NCBI RefSeq assembly: GCF_001668615.1
Contig: NZ_LZMC01000109.1
Span: 62,001 to 126,000, forward strand
DNA length: 64,000 nucleotides
From: Mycobacterium sp. 1274761.0
Lineage (GTDB): Bacteria; Actinomycetota; Actinomycetes; Mycobacteriales; Mycobacteriaceae
Direction: 5' to 3'
Part shown: positions 42,733 through 51,737 of the stretch, piece after piece
Numbering within the stretch: the first letter of the stretch is position 1
Layout of the letters: each line of letters begins with the position of its first letter
The notes under the pieces: generated by a model
What the model saw: only the letters and a program-made list of their open reading frames with translations
Databases searched by the model: none
What the model was told of the DNA's origin: nothing
Translations under genes and position numbers: made by a program

Positions 42733-44055
42733 CTACCCGCTCGACATGTCCCAAACCTGGACTGGTGATCCGGCGGCCAGCTCGGTGACGTCCTCGTCGA
42801 TCTCGAGCAGGCAGTTGGCCGACGCCAGCCAGCGCAGGTGGTGCGATGCCGGCGGTCCGTAGCTCGTCACCTCGCCGGCGTCCAAAATGCCGCGCCGAAA
42901 CTGGCGCTTGCCGCGCGGTGATTTCAGGCTGTCCGCGAGCGTCGCCGTCAGCCGCGGGCGTGCCGGCTGCGGCAGACCCATGGCCGCGCGCAGCGGCGTC
43001 CGGACGAACACCTCGAACGACACCAGCGCGCTGACGGGATTGCCCGGCAGCGTGATGATCGGCGTGCCCGTTCCTGCGCCCAGGCGTCCCGCGCCCTGCG
43101 GCATGCCGGGCTGCATCGCTACCTTGACGAACTCGATGTCCCCGCTCACGCCGGATGTCGCCGGCGATCCGGCTCCGAGATCGGATGTCGCCGGCGATCC
43201 GGCTCCGAGGCCCGATGTCGCCGGCGATCCGGCTCCGAGGCCCGATGTCGCCGGCGATCCGGCTCCGAACGCGTCCTTGACGACTTCGTACGCGCCCGCG
43301 CTGACCCCGCCGGTGGTGATGACCAGGTCGGCGTCGCCGATATGGCTCTGCAGCGCGGCGCGGAACGCCTCGACGTTGTCGCCTACCATCGGCGACGCGA
43401 TTACCTCGGCGCCCGCCTCACGGACGGCCGCGGCGAGCATGACGGCATTCGACTCATAGATCTGCCCCGGCTTCAGCGGCTGACCGGGCGCGACCAGTTC
43501 CTCACCGGTCGACATCACCAGAACCCGTTGCTGCGGAACAATATTCAGCGCTCCGAGGCCGAGCGCCGCAGCAAGACCGAGCACCGCGGGGGTGACGACC
43601 TGGCCCGCTCGCAGCACCGGCGTACCCGCGGTGACGTCCTCGCCCTTGCGGCGGATGTGCTGGCCCGCTGACGCGGTCGCCCGGATCGCGACCGTGTCCG
43701 TCGCGGCGTCGGTCATTTCCACCGGCACCACGGCGGTGGCGCCGGCAGGAACGGGTGCCCCGGTCATGATGCGGTGTGCCGTACCGGGTTTCAGTGTCAG
43801 GAGGTCGGTGCGACCCGCGGGGATGTCCTCGGCGACGGGCAACAGCACCGGCGAGTCGTCGCTGGCCCCCGCGACGTCGTCGGCCAGCACCGCATAACCG
43901 TCCATCGCCGAATTGTCGAATCCCGGCAACGACAGCGGCGCCACCACGTCCTCGGCAAGCACCAGCCCCAGCGCGTCGGCCAGCGCCACTGCAACCGGTG
44001 GGCGAGGCGTTATCAACGCGGCGACGACGCGCCGATGCTCCTCGACGGAACGCAT
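42733..44055 (-). CDS. moeA: Molybdopterin molybdenumtransferase MoeA with internal repeat
   Basis: 440 aa. MoeA inserts molybdate into adenylated molybdopterin. The order is: N-terminal domains with LPGFDNSAMDGYAV and RIMTGAPVPAGATAVVPVE, the MoCF domain with VLVMSTGEEL, TTGGVSAGAYEVVKD and TLPGNPVSAL, and a C-terminal domain IV. About 40 extra residues, four near-copies of GAGSPATSGL, are inserted in the loop after EVVKD. The loop lies outside the core motifs, so activity is plausible. ATG 44055 shares one base with the stop of the upstream SDR gene. Confidence 0.92.
   Translation of the reverse strand: MRSVEEHRRVVAALITPRPPVAVALADALGLVLAEDVVAPLSLPGFDNSAMDGYAVLADDVAGASDDSPVLLPVAEDIPAGRTDLLTLKPGTAHRIMTGAPVPAGATAVVPVEMTDAATDTVAIRATASAGQHIRRKGEDVTAGTPVLRAGQVVTPAVLGLAAALGLGALNIVPQQRVLVMSTGEELVAPGQPLKPGQIYESNAVMLAAAVREAGAEVIASPMVGDNVEAFRAALQSHIGDADLVITTGGVSAGAYEVVKDAFGAGSPATSGLGAGSPATSGLGAGSPATSDLGAGSPATSGVSGDIEFVKVAMQPGMPQGAGRLGAGTGTPIITLPGNPVSALVSFEVFVRTPLRAAMGLPQPARPRLTATLADSLKSPRGKRQFRRGILDAGEVTSYGPPASHHLRWLASANCLLEIDEDVTELAAGSPVQVWDMSSG
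43154..43273 (-). repeat. Four tandem copies of a 30-bp unit inside moeA
   Basis: Units start at 43154, 43184, 43214 and 43244. All four share the same first 25–26 bases (GATGTCGCCGGCGATCCGGC and onward), and the last four bases vary; units 2 and 3 are identical. The unit is in frame and encodes ten residues of the type LGAGSPATSG. It accounts for most of the length difference from a standard MoeA. Confidence 0.97.
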
Positions 44056-44966
44056 CAGACGGAAAACTTCACGCCGGTCAGCTCTTCGGACACATCCCAC
44101 AGCCGCTGCTGCAGCGCCTCGTCGCGCGATTGTGCGCTGGAGCCAACGAGTTTCGGGTGGCCCTTGATCTCGCCGATGCCGTCGGGCCCGTAGTACTGGC
44201 CGCCTTGCGCGTCGGGGTCGGTGGCGGCCCGCAGTGTCGGCAGCGCCCCCTTATCGGCCGGCTGCAAAAGGCTTTTCCACGTCCAGCGTGGGAGAAAGCC
44301 CGGCATGTAGCGCATCAACTCGGTGTCGGCGAAGCCAGGGTGCGCCGCGAGCGCGACGGTCGGTGCGGCCTTCTGCGTCAGGCGCCGCTGCAATTCGTAG
44401 GTGAACAGGAGGTTGGCCAGCTTCGACTGCCCGTACGCCGCGATGCGGTTGTAGCTGCGCTCCCATTGCAGGTCGTCGAAGTGGATGCGGGCCATGATGC
44501 GGTGGCCGACGCTGCTGACCGTGACCACGCGTGAACCGTCGACCCCCAGCAGGTTGTCCAGCAGCAGGCCGGTCAATGCGAAATGGCCGAGGTGGTTGGT
44601 GCCGAACTGCATCTCGAAGCCGTCTTTGGTGGTCTCGCGGGTCGGCACGTACATGACGCCGGCGTTGTTGATCAGCAGATCGATGCGGGGATGCGCGGCG
44701 CGCAGTTCGTCTGCCGCCTTGCGGACGCTGTCCAGCGACGTCAGGTCGAGCTCCTGCAGGGCGACGACGGCGTTGGGGGTGGCGGCCTTGATGCGGTCGG
44801 CGGCCTGCCGGCCCTTATCGAGGTTGCGCACCGCGAGCACGACGTGCGCGCCCTTGTCGGCGAGCACGGCGGCGGTGTCATATCCGAGGCCGGAGTTGGC
44901 GCCGGTGATCACGGCGATGCGGCCGGACTGGTTGCCGATATCGGCAGACGTCCACTTCTGGCTCAT
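44055..44966 (-). CDS. Short-chain dehydrogenase/reductase (Rv0439c-like, copy 1)
   Basis: 303 aa. Rossmann glycine motif TGANSGLG (residues 21–28), NNAGVM, catalytic Ser in TVSSVGH and YGQSK. It resembles retinol dehydrogenase/WW-oxidoreductase-like SDRs. ATG 44966 is chosen (MSQKWTSADIG); the frame is open for six more codons. It is closely related to the SDR at 50723–51643. The substrate is unknown. Confidence 0.88.
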   Translation of the reverse strand: MSQKWTSADIGNQSGRIAVITGANSGLGYDTAAVLADKGAHVVLAVRNLDKGRQAADRIKAATPNAVVALQELDLTSLDSVRKAADELRAAHPRIDLLINNAGVMYVPTRETTKDGFEMQFGTNHLGHFALTGLLLDNLLGVDGSRVVTVSSVGHRIMARIHFDDLQWERSYNRIAAYGQSKLANLLFTYELQRRLTQKAAPTVALAAHPGFADTELMRYMPGFLPRWTWKSLLQPADKGALPTLRAATDPDAQGGQYYGPDGIGEIKGHPKLVGSSAQSRDEALQQRLWDVSEELTGVKFSV

Positions 44967-45004
44967 GATCAGCAGAGTACCCACGGGCGGTTACCGTCGT
45001 TTCC

Positions 45005-45505
45005 ATGTCGGAACTACCGCGGGTGGCGTTGGTCGATCCGGCCAATCCGCCGAGCCGCAAGGCTCCGCTGGTGTGGGCGATCGGCGCCGCCATTCCGTGG
45101 CTGGTGCTGGCGGCTGCGCAGGTGGTGTGGTTCCTCGTCGACAGCCGGCCGGTCTGGCTGCATGCCGCTGCAGCGGCCGTCACCGGCGTCGGGGCGGCCG
45201 TCTTCGTCGGCGTGGTTCCGCTGTGGCGCTACCGCGTGCACCGGTGGGACATCAGCCCGCAGGCGGTGTACACCCGCTCCGGCTGGTTCGTGCAGGAGCG
45301 CCGTATCGCGCCGATCTCGCGAGTGCAGACCGTCGACACCTATCGGGGACCGCTGGACCGGCTGTTCGGGCTGGCCAACGTCACGGTGACGACGGCGTCA
45401 TCGGCCGGCGCGGTGCGCATTGTCGCCCTGGACGCCGATGTCGCTGACGGCATCGTCGAGCAGCTCACCGACATCGCCGCGATCGGCGAGCAGGACGCCA
45501 CATGA
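45005..45505 (+). CDS. Bacterial PH-domain membrane protein, YdbS-like
   Basis: 166 aa. Two N-terminal helices (APLVWAIGAAIPWLVLAAAQ; WLHAAAAAVTGVGAAVFVG) precede a bPH2/DUF304 domain: RVHRWDISPQAVYTRSGWFVQERRIAPISRVQTVDTYRGPLDRLFGLANVTV in pieces. It overlaps the YdbT-like partner by ATGA. The pair probably forms a membrane complex of unknown role. Confidence 0.83.
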   Translation: MSELPRVALVDPANPPSRKAPLVWAIGAAIPWLVLAAAQVVWFLVDSRPVWLHAAAAAVTGVGAAVFVGVVPLWRYRVHRWDISPQAVYTRSGWFVQERRIAPISRVQTVDTYRGPLDRLFGLANVTVTTASSAGAVRIVALDADVADGIVEQLTDIAAIGEQDAT

Positions 45506-46965
45506 CCGCAGAACCGGTGTGGCAACGGCTGAGCCCACGAATGTTGTTGGTACATCCTGTTCATGAGGTGTTGCGTCAAATCCCGTTGCTGGTGGGTTCG
45601 GTGGTGGTCGGTTCGGCAACGGGTAACGCGTTGTGGACCGTGGCCGCGCTCGGCGTGACGATCGGGTTCGGCGTCCTGCGCTGGTTCACCACCACCTACC
45701 GCATCGAGCCCGATGAGGTGCAATTGCGTACGGGTGTGCTCCAACGCAAGACGGTTGCGGTGCCACGCAACAGGATTCGGTCGGTACAGACCGAAGCACG
45801 GCTGCTGCACCAACTGCTGGGGTTGACGGTGTTGCGGGTCAGCACCGGGCAGCAGGCGTCGGAGGCGACGGAGTTCACGCTCGACGCGGTGCGCACCGAC
45901 GAGGTGCCGCGGCTGCGCGCCATCCTGCTGACCGACTCGCTGGCCGCACCCGACGACGAAGGAGAACAGCGGGTGCTGGCCCGCTGGCATCCGTCGTGGC
46001 TGCGCTACAGCCCGCTGAGCTTCACCGGATTGGCGATGGTAGCCGCCGCTGTTGGTGTGGTGTATCAGGCGGGTCTTGGTGCGGCGCTTGAACATTCGCG
46101 GATCGCGGAGTCGGGCCGCGACGCGGCACAGCGGTTCGGGGTGGCCGCCAGCATCGCCGCGGTCGTCGCTGCCGTGGTGGTGCTGTCGGTTGTCCTGTCC
46201 GTGCTGCGGTCGTTGCTGACGTTCGGCAACCTCACGCTGGCTCGGCGCGAGAACGCTGACAAAGGCGGAGTGCTGCATCTCGAGCACGGCCTTTTGCGCA
46301 AGCGCGCGCACACCTTCGACATGCGACGCCTGCGCGGCGGCTCGCTGCGTCAGCCGCTGCTGGTGCGGCTGCTCGGCGGCGCGCGGCTGGACGCGGTGAT
46401 GACGGGCGTCGCCGGCGCGGGGGAGGCGTCGCTGCTGCTGCCGCCGTGCCCGGTCGCTAAGGCTGAATCCGTGCTCGCCGAGCTGATCGACGACGTCAAC
46501 GCGGTGGGCGGCCCGGTCCGCGGTCACGGGCCCGCCGCGGTACGCCGACGCTGGACGCGCGGGCTCGCGGTGCCCGCCGTTACGGCCGTCGCGTTGGCGG
46601 TCGCGGTGGCGTTCGTTCGGGTGCCGGTGTGGGCGTGGCTCGCGGTGGCGGTGCTGGCGCTGTGCTGCGCGCTGCTGGCCGCCGACCGCGCCCGCGCGCT
46701 CGGGCATCGCGTCGACGCGCGCTGGCTGGTCGCGCGCACTGGCAGTCTGGAGCGCCGCCGGGACTGCATTGCGGCCGAGGGCATCGTCGGCTGGACGGTG
46801 CGGCAGACCCTGTTCCAGCGCCGGGCGGGGGTGGCCACGCTAGTCGTGGCGACCGCAGCCGGGGCCAAGCACTATCAGGTGATCGACGTTCCTGCCGAGC
46901 TGAGCTGGTCGATCGCCGGTGAGGCATCGCCGTGGGTGGCCGACAGTCGGTGGGCGCGACGCTAG
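45502..46965 (+). CDS. Bacterial PH-domain membrane protein, YdbT-like
   Basis: 487 aa. At least two bPH2 repeats are visible: TTYRIEPDEVQLRTGVLQRK with VPRNRIRSVQTEARLLHQLLG, and later LTLARRENADKGGVLHLEHG with MRRLRGGSLRQPLLVRLLGG. A third partial repeat (ARTGSLERRRDCIAAEGIVG) lies at the C-terminus. Helix pairs separate them. The domain pattern matches YdbT of Firmicutes. Function unknown. Confidence 0.83.
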   Translation: MTAEPVWQRLSPRMLLVHPVHEVLRQIPLLVGSVVVGSATGNALWTVAALGVTIGFGVLRWFTTTYRIEPDEVQLRTGVLQRKTVAVPRNRIRSVQTEARLLHQLLGLTVLRVSTGQQASEATEFTLDAVRTDEVPRLRAILLTDSLAAPDDEGEQRVLARWHPSWLRYSPLSFTGLAMVAAAVGVVYQAGLGAALEHSRIAESGRDAAQRFGVAASIAAVVAAVVVLSVVLSVLRSLLTFGNLTLARRENADKGGVLHLEHGLLRKRAHTFDMRRLRGGSLRQPLLVRLLGGARLDAVMTGVAGAGEASLLLPPCPVAKAESVLAELIDDVNAVGGPVRGHGPAAVRRRWTRGLAVPAVTAVALAVAVAFVRVPVWAWLAVAVLALCCALLAADRARALGHRVDARWLVARTGSLERRRDCIAAEGIVGWTVRQTLFQRRAGVATLVVATAAGAKHYQVIDVPAELSWSIAGEASPWVADSRWARR

Positions 46966-46987
46966 CGAGGCGTTTACTGTTCCCACC

Positions 46988-47806
46988 ATGGCGGTCGGTG
47001 GCGTGCTGTTCGACATCGATGGCGTCTTGGTGACGTCATGGCAGCCCATCGAGGGCGCCGCCGAGACGCTTCGGGTCCTGGCGGACAACCAGATTGCGCG
47101 GTCATATCTGACGAACACCACGACCAAGACTCGCCGCCAGATCGCAGATCTGCTCACCGAGGCGGGCATGGAGGTGGCCGCCGACGAGGTGATCACCGCC
47201 GCGGCGTTGACGGCGGAGTACGTCCGCGGCGAGTATCCCCACGCACGGTGCTTTCTGGTCAACAGCGGGCAGATCGCCGAGGACATGCCCGGCGTCGACA
47301 TCGTCTACGCGGGCGATTACGGCCCCGACGACCCCGGGCCCGACACCCCCGACGTGGTGCTGCTCGGCGGCGCCGGGCCGGAGTACAACCACCTGACGCT
47401 CAGCCGCGTGTACGACTGGATGGCCCAGGGTGTTCCGGTGGTCGCCATGCACCGCAGCACATCCTGGACCACCACCGAGGGACTGCGCATCGACACCGGC
47501 ATGTATCTGATCGGGATGGAGGAGACGTCCGGCCGCAAGGCGACCGCCGTCGGCAAGCCGGCACCGGCCGGATTTCTCGCTGCCGCAGCACGTCTCGGCG
47601 TCGATCCCGACGAGATGTACATGATCGGCGACGACCTCAACAACGACGTGCTGGCCGCGCAGGTGGTCGGCATGACGGGGGTGCTGGTGCGCACCGGCAA
47701 GTTCCGCCAGGACACCCTGGACCGGTGGGCCGCCGACGAGTTCGCGATGCAGCCCAACCACGTCATCGACTCGGTCGCCGACTTGCCGACTGTGCTTGGC
47801 CTGTAG
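46988..47806 (+). CDS. HAD-IIA family phosphatase
   Basis: 272 aa, a NagD/PGP-like HAD hydrolase. Motif I is FDIDGVLV with nucleophile Asp9 and Asp11. Motif II is TNTTTKTRRQI, motif III includes VGKPAPAGF, and motif IV is MIGDDLNNDVLAA. The cap is of C2 type. It probably dephosphorylates small metabolites. ATG 46988 follows the YdbT-like stop by 22 bp. Confidence 0.87.
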   Translation: MAVGGVLFDIDGVLVTSWQPIEGAAETLRVLADNQIARSYLTNTTTKTRRQIADLLTEAGMEVAADEVITAAALTAEYVRGEYPHARCFLVNSGQIAEDMPGVDIVYAGDYGPDDPGPDTPDVVLLGGAGPEYNHLTLSRVYDWMAQGVPVVAMHRSTSWTTTEGLRIDTGMYLIGMEETSGRKATAVGKPAPAGFLAAAARLGVDPDEMYMIGDDLNNDVLAAQVVGMTGVLVRTGKFRQDTLDRWAADEFAMQPNHVIDSVADLPTVLGL

Positions 47807-47920
47807 CGCGGCTCGGTGAAACCCAGTCCCCGGCTCTGCTGAGAGATCGCGATTCGCGCTCGAAGGACGATCTGTGTGCAGTTTCGATGAGTTTGTGGGC
47901 CGACGGCAGTCTGTACCGGC

Positions 47921-48415
47921 ATGACCGAAGAAAAAGTGGCCGTCAGCGCCACCATCAATGCTCCTGCCGACGCGGTATTCGCCATCCTGGCCGACCCGAC
48001 GACGCATCAGGCCATCGACGGCACCGGCTGGGTGCGCGAGTCGCTGGACGGCGGACCCATCACCGAAGCCGGCCAGATCTTCCGGATGGGGATGCACCAC
48101 GACAACCATCCGGAGGGCTACTACGAGATGGCGAACCGGGTCGACGTGTTCGAGCCGCCGCACGCCATCGCATGGCAGCCGGGCCAGGGACCCGACGAGC
48201 GTGGGAACCTCAGCGGCAACTCCGAGCTCGTCTTCGGAGGATGGATCTGGCGATATGACCTCACGCCGCTCGCGGACGACCGCACCGAGGTCACGCTGAG
48301 CTACGACTGGTCAGGGGTGGTGCCGCAGATGCGCGACATCCAGTTCCCGCCGTTCGATCTCCAGCATCTGCACAACTCGCTGAAGAATCTGGCCGAGCTG
48401 GCCGAAGCGCGTTAG
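47921..48415 (+). CDS. SRPBCC (START/Bet v1-like) family protein
   Basis: 164 aa. The pattern VSATINAPADAVFAILADPTTHQAIDGTG followed by a beta-rich body with ITEAGQIFRMGMHHDNHPEGYYEMANRV is that of polyketide cyclase/SRPBCC proteins, which bind a hydrophobic ligand. No catalytic residues are assignable. It converges on the helicase with a 4-nt overlap. The 114 bp upstream (47807–47920) shows no gene. Confidence 0.8.
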   Translation: MTEEKVAVSATINAPADAVFAILADPTTHQAIDGTGWVRESLDGGPITEAGQIFRMGMHHDNHPEGYYEMANRVDVFEPPHAIAWQPGQGPDERGNLSGNSELVFGGWIWRYDLTPLADDRTEVTLSYDWSGVVPQMRDIQFPPFDLQHLHNSLKNLAELAEAR

Positions 48416-50127
48416 GCCCGCAGCTCGCGGACGGCCTCGATGCGGGCCTTGAGCTGTTCGGTGGTGGCCGCCGCGATCGGCGGTCCACCGCAGATGCGGC
48501 GCAGCTCCTTATGGATCCAGCCGTGCGGCTTGCCGGTGCGGTGATGGGCGACCGAGACGAGCGCGTTGAGCTGGTTGCGTAGCTCGCGCAGCTGACCGTG
48601 TGTCGACAGCCGCGGCACCTCACCGGAGGCGGTGCGCTTAGTGATCTGGTCTTCCTGCCTGCGCCGCAACAAGTCCCGCATTGCATCGGCGTCCAGCAGC
48701 CCGGGAATGCCGAGATAGTCGGCCTCCTCGTCGCTGCCCGCCGGCGTGGCCGTGCCGAACGACGAACCGTCGAAGATCACCTGATCCAGCTCGGCGTCGG
48801 CGCCCAGCGACTCGAACCCGGCGTCCTCGTCGGCCTCGGACTTCTTGCGCTCCGCGTCGATGAGCGCCTCGTCGTCGAAGCCCTGCGCCTCACGGTGCGG
48901 CTTGCCGAGCACGTGGTCGCGCACGCGCTCCATCTCGCTGGCGAGGTCCAGCAGCGACGGCACCGACGGCAGGAAGATGCTGGCCGTCTCGCCGGGCCGC
49001 CGCGAGCGCACATACCGGCCGATCGCCTGGGCGAAGAACAGCGGCGTCGACGCGCTGGTGGCGTACACGCCGACCGCAAGCCGCGGCACGTCGACGCCCT
49101 CGGACACCATCCGCACCGCGACCAGCCACCGCCCGGTTCCCGCCGCGTACTCGGCGATGCGCGCCGACGAGCCCGGGTCGTCGGACAGCACGAGCGTCGG
49201 CGCCTCGCCGGTCAGCTTCGTCAGCACCGCCGCGTAGGCGCGAGCCGCCTTCTGGTCGCTGGCGATCACCATCGCCCCCGCGTCCGGCACGCCGCCGTTG
49301 CGCAGCTGTGTGAGCCTGGTGTCGGCGGCCTGCAACACCGCCGGTATCCACTCGCCCTTGGCGTCGAGCACGGTGCGCCATGCCCGCGCCGTCTGCTCGG
49401 CGTTCAGTGGTTCGCCGAGGCGGACCGCATGCACAACGTCCTCCTGGCCGGCGCGTTCGCGCCACCGCGCCTCACCCGAGTAGGCCAAAAACACCACCGG
49501 TCGCACCACGCCGTCTGCCAGCGCCTCGGCATAGCCATAGGTGTGGTCGGCCTGCGAGCGCATCAGGCCATCGCTGTCGGGGGCATACGTGACGAACGGG
49601 ATCGCGGAGTCGTCACTGCGAAACGGAGTCCCGGTGAGCGCCAGGCGCCGGGTGGCATCGTCGAACGCCTCGCGGATGGCGTCGCCCCAACTCTTGGCGT
49701 CGCCGCCGTGGTGGATCTCGTCGAAGATCACCAGCGTCCGCCGGTTCTCGGTGCGCACGCGATGACGCGTCGGGTGGCTGGCGACTTGCGCGTAGGTGAC
49801 GACGACGCCGTGGTACTCCGATGACGTGTGTGCAGCGGAGTTACTGAACTTCGGGTCGAGCGCGATGCCCACGCGGGCGGCGGACATCGCCCACTGCGCC
49901 TTGAGGTGTTCGGTGGGCACCACCACCGTGATCTGCTCGACGACGCCGTCGGCCAGCAGCTCGCCGGCGACGCGCAGGGCAAACGCCGTCTTACCCGACC
50001 CGGGGGTGGCCACCGCCAGAAAATCGCGTGGCTGCGCGGCAAGATACCGCACCAATGCCCGACGCTGCCAGCTCCGCAAAGCCTGGGTGTCGGGCGCTGC
50101 ATTAGCCCGCACCCAAAGACTCCTCAA
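48412..50127 (-). CDS. Superfamily II DEAD/DEAH-type helicase
   Basis: 571 aa. Walker A TPGSGKTAFA (about residues 41–50), motif Ia VVVPTEHLKAQW, motif II FDEIHH, motif III LTGTPFRSD, motif V-like VRMVSEGVDVPRLAVGVYAT, motif VI QAIGRYVRSRR. The C-terminal 170 residues are acidic then basic and could bind nucleic acid. The start is TTG 50127, or GTG 50112 five codons in. The SF2 domain resembles restriction-enzyme and repair helicases, but no nuclease or methylase gene is next to it. Confidence 0.87.
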   Translation of the reverse strand: MRSLWVRANAAPDTQALRSWQRRALVRYLAAQPRDFLAVATPGSGKTAFALRVAGELLADGVVEQITVVVPTEHLKAQWAMSAARVGIALDPKFSNSAAHTSSEYHGVVVTYAQVASHPTRHRVRTENRRTLVIFDEIHHGGDAKSWGDAIREAFDDATRRLALTGTPFRSDDSAIPFVTYAPDSDGLMRSQADHTYGYAEALADGVVRPVVFLAYSGEARWRERAGQEDVVHAVRLGEPLNAEQTARAWRTVLDAKGEWIPAVLQAADTRLTQLRNGGVPDAGAMVIASDQKAARAYAAVLTKLTGEAPTLVLSDDPGSSARIAEYAAGTGRWLVAVRMVSEGVDVPRLAVGVYATSASTPLFFAQAIGRYVRSRRPGETASIFLPSVPSLLDLASEMERVRDHVLGKPHREAQGFDDEALIDAERKKSEADEDAGFESLGADAELDQVIFDGSSFGTATPAGSDEEADYLGIPGLLDADAMRDLLRRRQEDQITKRTASGEVPRLSTHGQLRELRNQLNALVSVAHHRTGKPHGWIHKELRRICGGPPIAAATTEQLKARIEAVRELRA

Positions 50128-50193
50128 CTGATCGGACAGCAGCCTAGCGCAACGGATTACGGGTCTGCATCTCTGCAGGGCTCCGTGTCGCGC

Positions 50194-50703
50194 TCAGTCG
50201 ATGAAGAAATTGTCGTTGGCGATGAACCACTCCCGGCGCTCGTCCTCGGCCAAGTCGCCGAGCTGGGCCAGGCCCTCGAAGTAGTGCTCACGTGGGGCGC
50301 CGGGAGCAAACAGCATCAATAGCGACGTCGGTGCGTCGGATTCGTTGCGGAAGCCGTGGATGCCGCCGGGCGGGACGTAGAGGAAGTCGCCTACACGCCC
50401 GTCGGTCCAGTCGTGGCCGTCGAACAGTCGCACCGCGCCTGACAACACGTAGAACGCCTCGGACATCGCGCGGTGGAAATGCGGGCCCGGTCCGCCGCCG
50501 TTGGGTGCGATCTCGACGCGGTAGAGCCCGTAGTCGCCGTCGGTGGCCTGCTGGTCGGCCAGGTAGTGGTACTTCACCAAACCGAAAGACTCGTAGTCCG
50601 CGGGCTCGTCACCGCGGCGGGCCCAGGCGCTGACCTCCGGCTCGTTCTTCGTGTAGCGCGGCGGTGGATAGGGCGGCACCTTGCTGGGATCCCAGAGTGA
50701 CAT
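50194..50703 (-). CDS. Cupin domain protein
   Basis: 169 aa, one conserved cupin barrel. Motif 1 includes GPHFHRAMSEAFYVLSG, with His, His and Glu metal ligands; motif 2 is GDFLYVPPGGIHGFRN. It has a Pro-rich N-terminus (PPYPPPRYTKNEPE). It may be a dioxygenase, isomerase or ligand-binding protein. It lies just downstream of the second SDR gene, 19 bp apart, so the two probably form an operon controlled by the divergent TetR. Confidence 0.82.
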   Translation of the reverse strand: MSLWDPSKVPPYPPPRYTKNEPEVSAWARRGDEPADYESFGLVKYHYLADQQATDGDYGLYRVEIAPNGGGPGPHFHRAMSEAFYVLSGAVRLFDGHDWTDGRVGDFLYVPPGGIHGFRNESDAPTSLLMLFAPGAPREHYFEGLAQLGDLAEDERREWFIANDNFFID

Positions 50704-50722
50704 CCCTACCCACCCTGCCACA

Positions 50723-51643
50723 TCAGACGTGCGCGGGAACGGGATAGGTGATGCCGGTCAGCTGCTCCGAAACCGCCCACAATCGACGCTGCGCCGCGAC
50801 GTCATGGGAGACCCGGCTGGAGGCGACCACCACTGGATAGCCGCGCTGCTCGCCGACCCCGTCGGGGCCGAAGTACTGCCCGCCGATCACGCCGGGATCG
50901 GTCGCTGCACGCAGCGTGGGCAGCGCACCCATTTCGGCGCCCTGGAAGAGCGGTTGGAGCACGCCTTCGACGGCACGAACCAGCGGCGGCAGGTTCCGGG
51001 CCAACTCGGTGCGCGAGCCGCCGGGGTGCGCTGCGGCGGCGATGGTGTCGGTGCCCTGCAGCCGGCGCTGCAGTTCGTAGGTGAACATCAAATTAGCCAA
51101 CTTGGCCTGCCCGTAGGCGCCGACCCGGCTGTAAGTCTGTTCCCACTGGAGGTCGTCGAACCGGATTCCGTGCCGGGCGAAGCGGTGGCCGACGCTGCTG
51201 ACGGTCACTACCCGCGCACCGCGCGCGGCCAGCACTCGGTCGAGCAGTAGGCCCGTGAGCGCGAAGTGGCCCAAATGGTTGGTGCCGAACTGCAATTCGA
51301 AGCCGTCCTTGGTGGTGGATCGCGGCGTCATCATCACCCCGGCGTTGTTGATCAACAGGTCGATGGAGTCGTAGGTGGCGCGAAGCTCGTCGGCCGCGGA
51401 GCGAATCGACTCCAGCGATGTCAGGTCGAGCTGCTGCACGGTGACCCTGGCGTTCGGTGCGCTGCGGGCGATCAGGTCTGCCGCGGCCCGACCTTTGTCG
51501 AGGTTGCGCACGGCCAGCACCACGTGGGCGCCCCTGGCCGCGAGGGCTTTGGCGGTCTCATAGCCGAGGCCGGTGTTGGCACCGGTGATGACGGCGGTCC
51601 GCCCGGTCTGGTCGGGAATATCGGTAGTGGTCCAGCGGGTCAT
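50723..51643 (-). CDS. Short-chain dehydrogenase/reductase (copy 2)
   Basis: 306 aa. TGANTGLG (residues 20–27), NNAGVM, TVSSVGH and YGQAK active site. It is strongly similar to the SDR at 44055–44966 (shared GAHVVLAVRNLDKGR, TTKDGFE, QFGTNHLGHFALTGLLLD). It is divergent from a TetR gene 94 bp away, with the cupin downstream. A TetR-SDR arrangement suggests a substrate-inducible oxidoreductase; the substrate is unknown. Confidence 0.88.
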   Translation of the reverse strand: MTRWTTTDIPDQTGRTAVITGANTGLGYETAKALAARGAHVVLAVRNLDKGRAAADLIARSAPNARVTVQQLDLTSLESIRSAADELRATYDSIDLLINNAGVMMTPRSTTKDGFELQFGTNHLGHFALTGLLLDRVLAARGARVVTVSSVGHRFARHGIRFDDLQWEQTYSRVGAYGQAKLANLMFTYELQRRLQGTDTIAAAAHPGGSRTELARNLPPLVRAVEGVLQPLFQGAEMGALPTLRAATDPGVIGGQYFGPDGVGEQRGYPVVVASSRVSHDVAAQRRLWAVSEQLTGITYPVPAHV

Positions 51644-51663
51644 GGCGTCTCCTACAATCGGTG

Positions 51664-51716
51664 AAACGGGGCGAGGGCTCCGCTTGTTACGACTATTCGG
51701 AACGCGCGCCCCGTTT
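51664..51716. promoter_or_regulatory. Inverted repeat in the SDR/TetR divergent promoter
   Basis: AAACGGGGCG (51664–51673) and its exact complement CGCCCCGTTT (51707–51716) are separated by 33 bp. The pair lies in the 94-bp gap between divergent genes, where a TetR autoregulator normally binds. The wide spacing suggests two half-sites or two dimers, or a loop. This is a candidate operator only. Confidence 0.5.
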
Positions 51717-51737
51717 GATTATTCCCAGAGGTGATCA

